This document shows, piece by piece, positions 3,972-5,140 of a stretch of DNA of 5,140 bases. How positions within the stretch are numbered: the first letter of the stretch is position 1; the number at the start of each line of letters is the position of its first letter. A program made the translations under genes and the position numbers. A model generated the notes under the pieces. That model was not told the DNA's origin. It saw only the letters and a list, made by a program, of their open reading frames with translations, and did no database searches. Origin of the DNA: DATHVI01 sp035461385 (lineage in GTDB: Bacteria > Actinomycetota > Thermoleophilia > Solirubrobacterales > 70-9); contig DATHVI010000161.1 in NCBI GenBank assembly GCA_035461385.1, positions 1 through 5,140 on the forward strand. Reading direction: 5' to 3'.

Positions 3972-5140
3972 ATGGAGGTCGAAACGACGACCCGCAGCGA
4001 CAGCGTCCGGACCAGGGGTCGAGCATGGCCGGCAGTCGTCGCGGTTTCGCTCACCGTCGCGCTCGTCCTCGCCGCTCCGACGGCGGCGTCGACCGGGGAG
4101 CGCGGGTCCACGGCCGAGGTCGGTCCCGGCATCCACCTCGCGCCTGCGTCTGCGTTCGCCGACCCCGAGCGCACCGCGGGCGACGTGCTCGGGCCCGGTC
4201 CGCTCGAACCGGAGCTGACGCGGAGGGTCGTCGGGGGAAGCCCGACGACGATCCGTCGCTGGCCCTGGCAGGTGTCGATCGGCTACCTCCCGATCAGCCC
4301 GACGAACGCGTTCAGGAACCACCACTGCGGTGGGACGCTGGTCTCCCCCTCGGTGGTCGTGACCGCCGCTCACTGCATGACCCTCGGACCGAATCGGAAC
4401 TTCAGGCCCGCCGAGGAGTTCCAGGTCACAAGCGGCCGGAGGACGCTTTCGACGAGCGCCGGGCAGGAGCACGAGATCGCCGATTACTTCTGGTTCGTCG
4501 ACGGCGAAGGTGAGCCGCTCTGGAATCCGGACACGATCGAGTGGGACGTCGTCTTCCTCGTGCTCGCCTCCCCCGCCAACCGGAGGACGATCAAGATCGC
4601 CGGCTCGGACGAGGCCGGCATCTGGGCGCCCGGCCGTCGCGCGTTCGTCACCGGCTGGGGCTCGACGATCGCCGGGACCGGCCACGAGGTGGCCGAGAAG
4701 TTGAACAAGAGCGACGTGCTGCGCCAGGCAAGGATCAGAATGCTCTCCGACTCCGGGTGCGAAGCGGTCTACGGAGCCGAGTACGTGGCGACCGTGATGG
4801 TCTGTGCCGGGGACCTCGCCGGCGGCGTCGACGTCTGCTCCGGCGACAGCGGCGGGCCGCTCGTCGTGCCGATCGCCGGCGGCGGCTACCGCCTGATCGG
4901 CGACGTCAGCTTCGGCGACGGATGCGGCGTGCCCGGGATCCCCGGCGTCTACGGACGCCTCGCGACCGATCCGATTCGCGGCGCGCTCCGGGAGGGAGTC
5001 GAGGCGGTGGCCGGGGTCGACGTCGTCGGCTCGGGGGCGGAGCCGTCGAACCGCTTCGCCTTCGGCCGCCTCCGCCAGGCGCGCGACGGCGCCCCACGGC
5101 TCGCGGTCCGAGTGCCGGGGCGCGGTCAGGTCAAGCTGCG
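3972..5140 (+). CDS. Secreted trypsin-like S1 family serine protease (C-terminus cut by window edge)
   Basis: This is a chymotrypsin-fold endopeptidase predicted to be exported; 389 codons are visible and the frame is open at the window end. The order is: an Arg-bearing n-region (1-19), a hydrophobic signal segment AVVAVSLTVALVLAAPTAA (21-39) with a likely signal-peptidase site near 39-41, a propeptide to R85, the activation site LTRR|VVGG (82-89), and the catalytic domain. The triad is H134 (VTAAHC), D192 (EWDVVFLVL) and S293 (GDSGGPL). D287, six residues before the serine, is the S1 aspartate of trypsin, so cleavage after Arg/Lys is predicted. Six catalytic-domain cysteines fit the conserved pairs C119-C135, C263-C278 and C289-C318. 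SFGDGCGVPGIPGVYGRL (313-330) matches the family's final strand. After about residue 345 a linker leads into a further module (360 onward). It is divergent from rnz with no operon partner in view. Its protein substrate is unknown. Confidence 0.94.
   Translation, partial: MEVETTTRSDSVRTRGRAWPAVVAVSLTVALVLAAPTAASTGERGSTAEVGPGIHLAPASAFADPERTAGDVLGPGPLEPELTRRVVGGSPTTIRRWPWQVSIGYLPISPTNAFRNHHCGGTLVSPSVVVTAAHCMTLGPNRNFRPAEEFQVTSGRRTLSTSAGQEHEIADYFWFVDGEGEPLWNPDTIEWDVVFLVLASPANRRTIKIAGSDEAGIWAPGRRAFVTGWGSTIAGTGHEVAEKLNKSDVLRQARIRMLSDSGCEAVYGAEYVATVMVCAGDLAGGVDVCSGDSGGPLVVPIAGGGYRLIGDVSFGDGCGVPGIPGVYGRLATDPIRGALREGVEAVAGVDVVGSGAEPSNRFAFGRLRQARDGAPRLAVRVPGRGQVKL
5049..5140 (+). other. Start of a C-terminal F-x-F-G...V-P-G-x-G module on the protease
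   Basis: Protease residues 360-389 read NRFAFGRLRQ, then ARDGAPRLAVRV and PGRGQVKL, and run off the window. The spacing (F-x-F-G-R/K, about ten basic or polar residues, alternating A-x-L-x-V-x-V, then P-G-x-G-x-V-x-L) looks like a short beta-rich module that, from memory, recurs at the C-termini of many secreted proteins of Thermoleophilia, often in tandem. The alternating pattern suggests beta strands. I know of no established function. Only the first part is visible, so its full length and copy number cannot be judged. Confidence 0.5.

Noticed and set aside
2920..4218. A 432-codon plus-strand open frame opposite rnz
   Set aside because: It is the antisense shadow of RNase Z, whose metal-binding motifs are all intact on the minus strand.
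4025..4513. ATG at 4025 as start of a plus-strand gene
   Set aside because: It is in a different frame from the protease. The product is Arg-rich with no signal peptide or motif, while the frame from ATG 3972 gives signal peptide, propeptide and the full S1 domain.
3600..4685. A 361-codon minus-strand open frame spanning the protease 5' half and the rnz 5' end
   Set aside because: It overlaps two well-supported genes, on the opposite strand of the protease and in another frame of rnz, and its product is low-complexity and basic.
1..5140. Defence system, mobile element, CRISPR array, toxin-antitoxin pair or RNA gene
   Set aside because: I read both strands and saw no repeats, inverted ends, tRNA cloverleaf or relevant protein motifs; the sequence is accounted for by core metabolic, RNA-processing and secreted-enzyme genes.

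Overview
The window is GC-rich bacterial chromosome with dense genes, strongly G/C-ending codons, frequent GTG starts and 4-base gene overlaps. This points to a high-GC actinobacterium. Two details lean toward the class Thermoleophilia (Solirubrobacter/Conexibacter-like). One is the start of a C-terminal module of the form F-x-F-G-(K/R)...V-P-G-x-G on the secreted protease, which I associate with secreted proteins of that class. The other is an actinobacterial-style PyrR leader. The class assignment is an inference.

Layout. (1) Positions 1-1904, minus strand: a pyrimidine-biosynthesis operon read right to left, with a promoter -10, a PyrR-binding RNA hairpin, pyrR, pyrB (aspartate carbamoyltransferase) and the first 107 codons of pyrC (dihydroorotase, cut by the window edge). 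All three genes start with GTG. Both junctions are GTGA overlaps, which suggests translational coupling. The leader hairpin contains the pyrR Shine-Dalgarno sequence, so the layout predicts autoregulation of the operon by translational occlusion. (2) Positions 1990-2871, plus strand, divergent from pyrR: an alpha/beta hydrolase with an Asp-His-Asp triad, resembling haloalkane dehalogenases and epoxide hydrolases. (3) Positions 2875-3864, minus strand, tail-to-tail with the hydrolase (3 bp gap): ribonuclease Z, the tRNA 3'-end endonuclease, probably on a leaderless mRNA. (4) Position 3972 to the window end, plus strand, divergent from rnz: a secreted trypsin-like S1 serine protease with signal peptide, propeptide, complete triad and trypsin-type S1 aspartate. 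It runs off the window just as a C-terminal module begins.

The pyr genes work together: PyrB and PyrC catalyse consecutive steps (carbamoyl phosphate + aspartate to carbamoyl-aspartate to dihydroorotate), and PyrR senses uridine nucleotides and controls the operon. I see no functional link between the hydrolase, RNase Z and the protease. There is no gene-free stretch over 300 bases; the two intergenic regions (about 140 and 107 bp) hold the divergent promoters and the PyrR leader. I found no mobile element, CRISPR array, rRNA or tRNA. The window is mostly ordinary core genome. The points worth a second look are the PyrR leader, a Gly in the PyrR PRPP motif, and the protease's C-terminal module.
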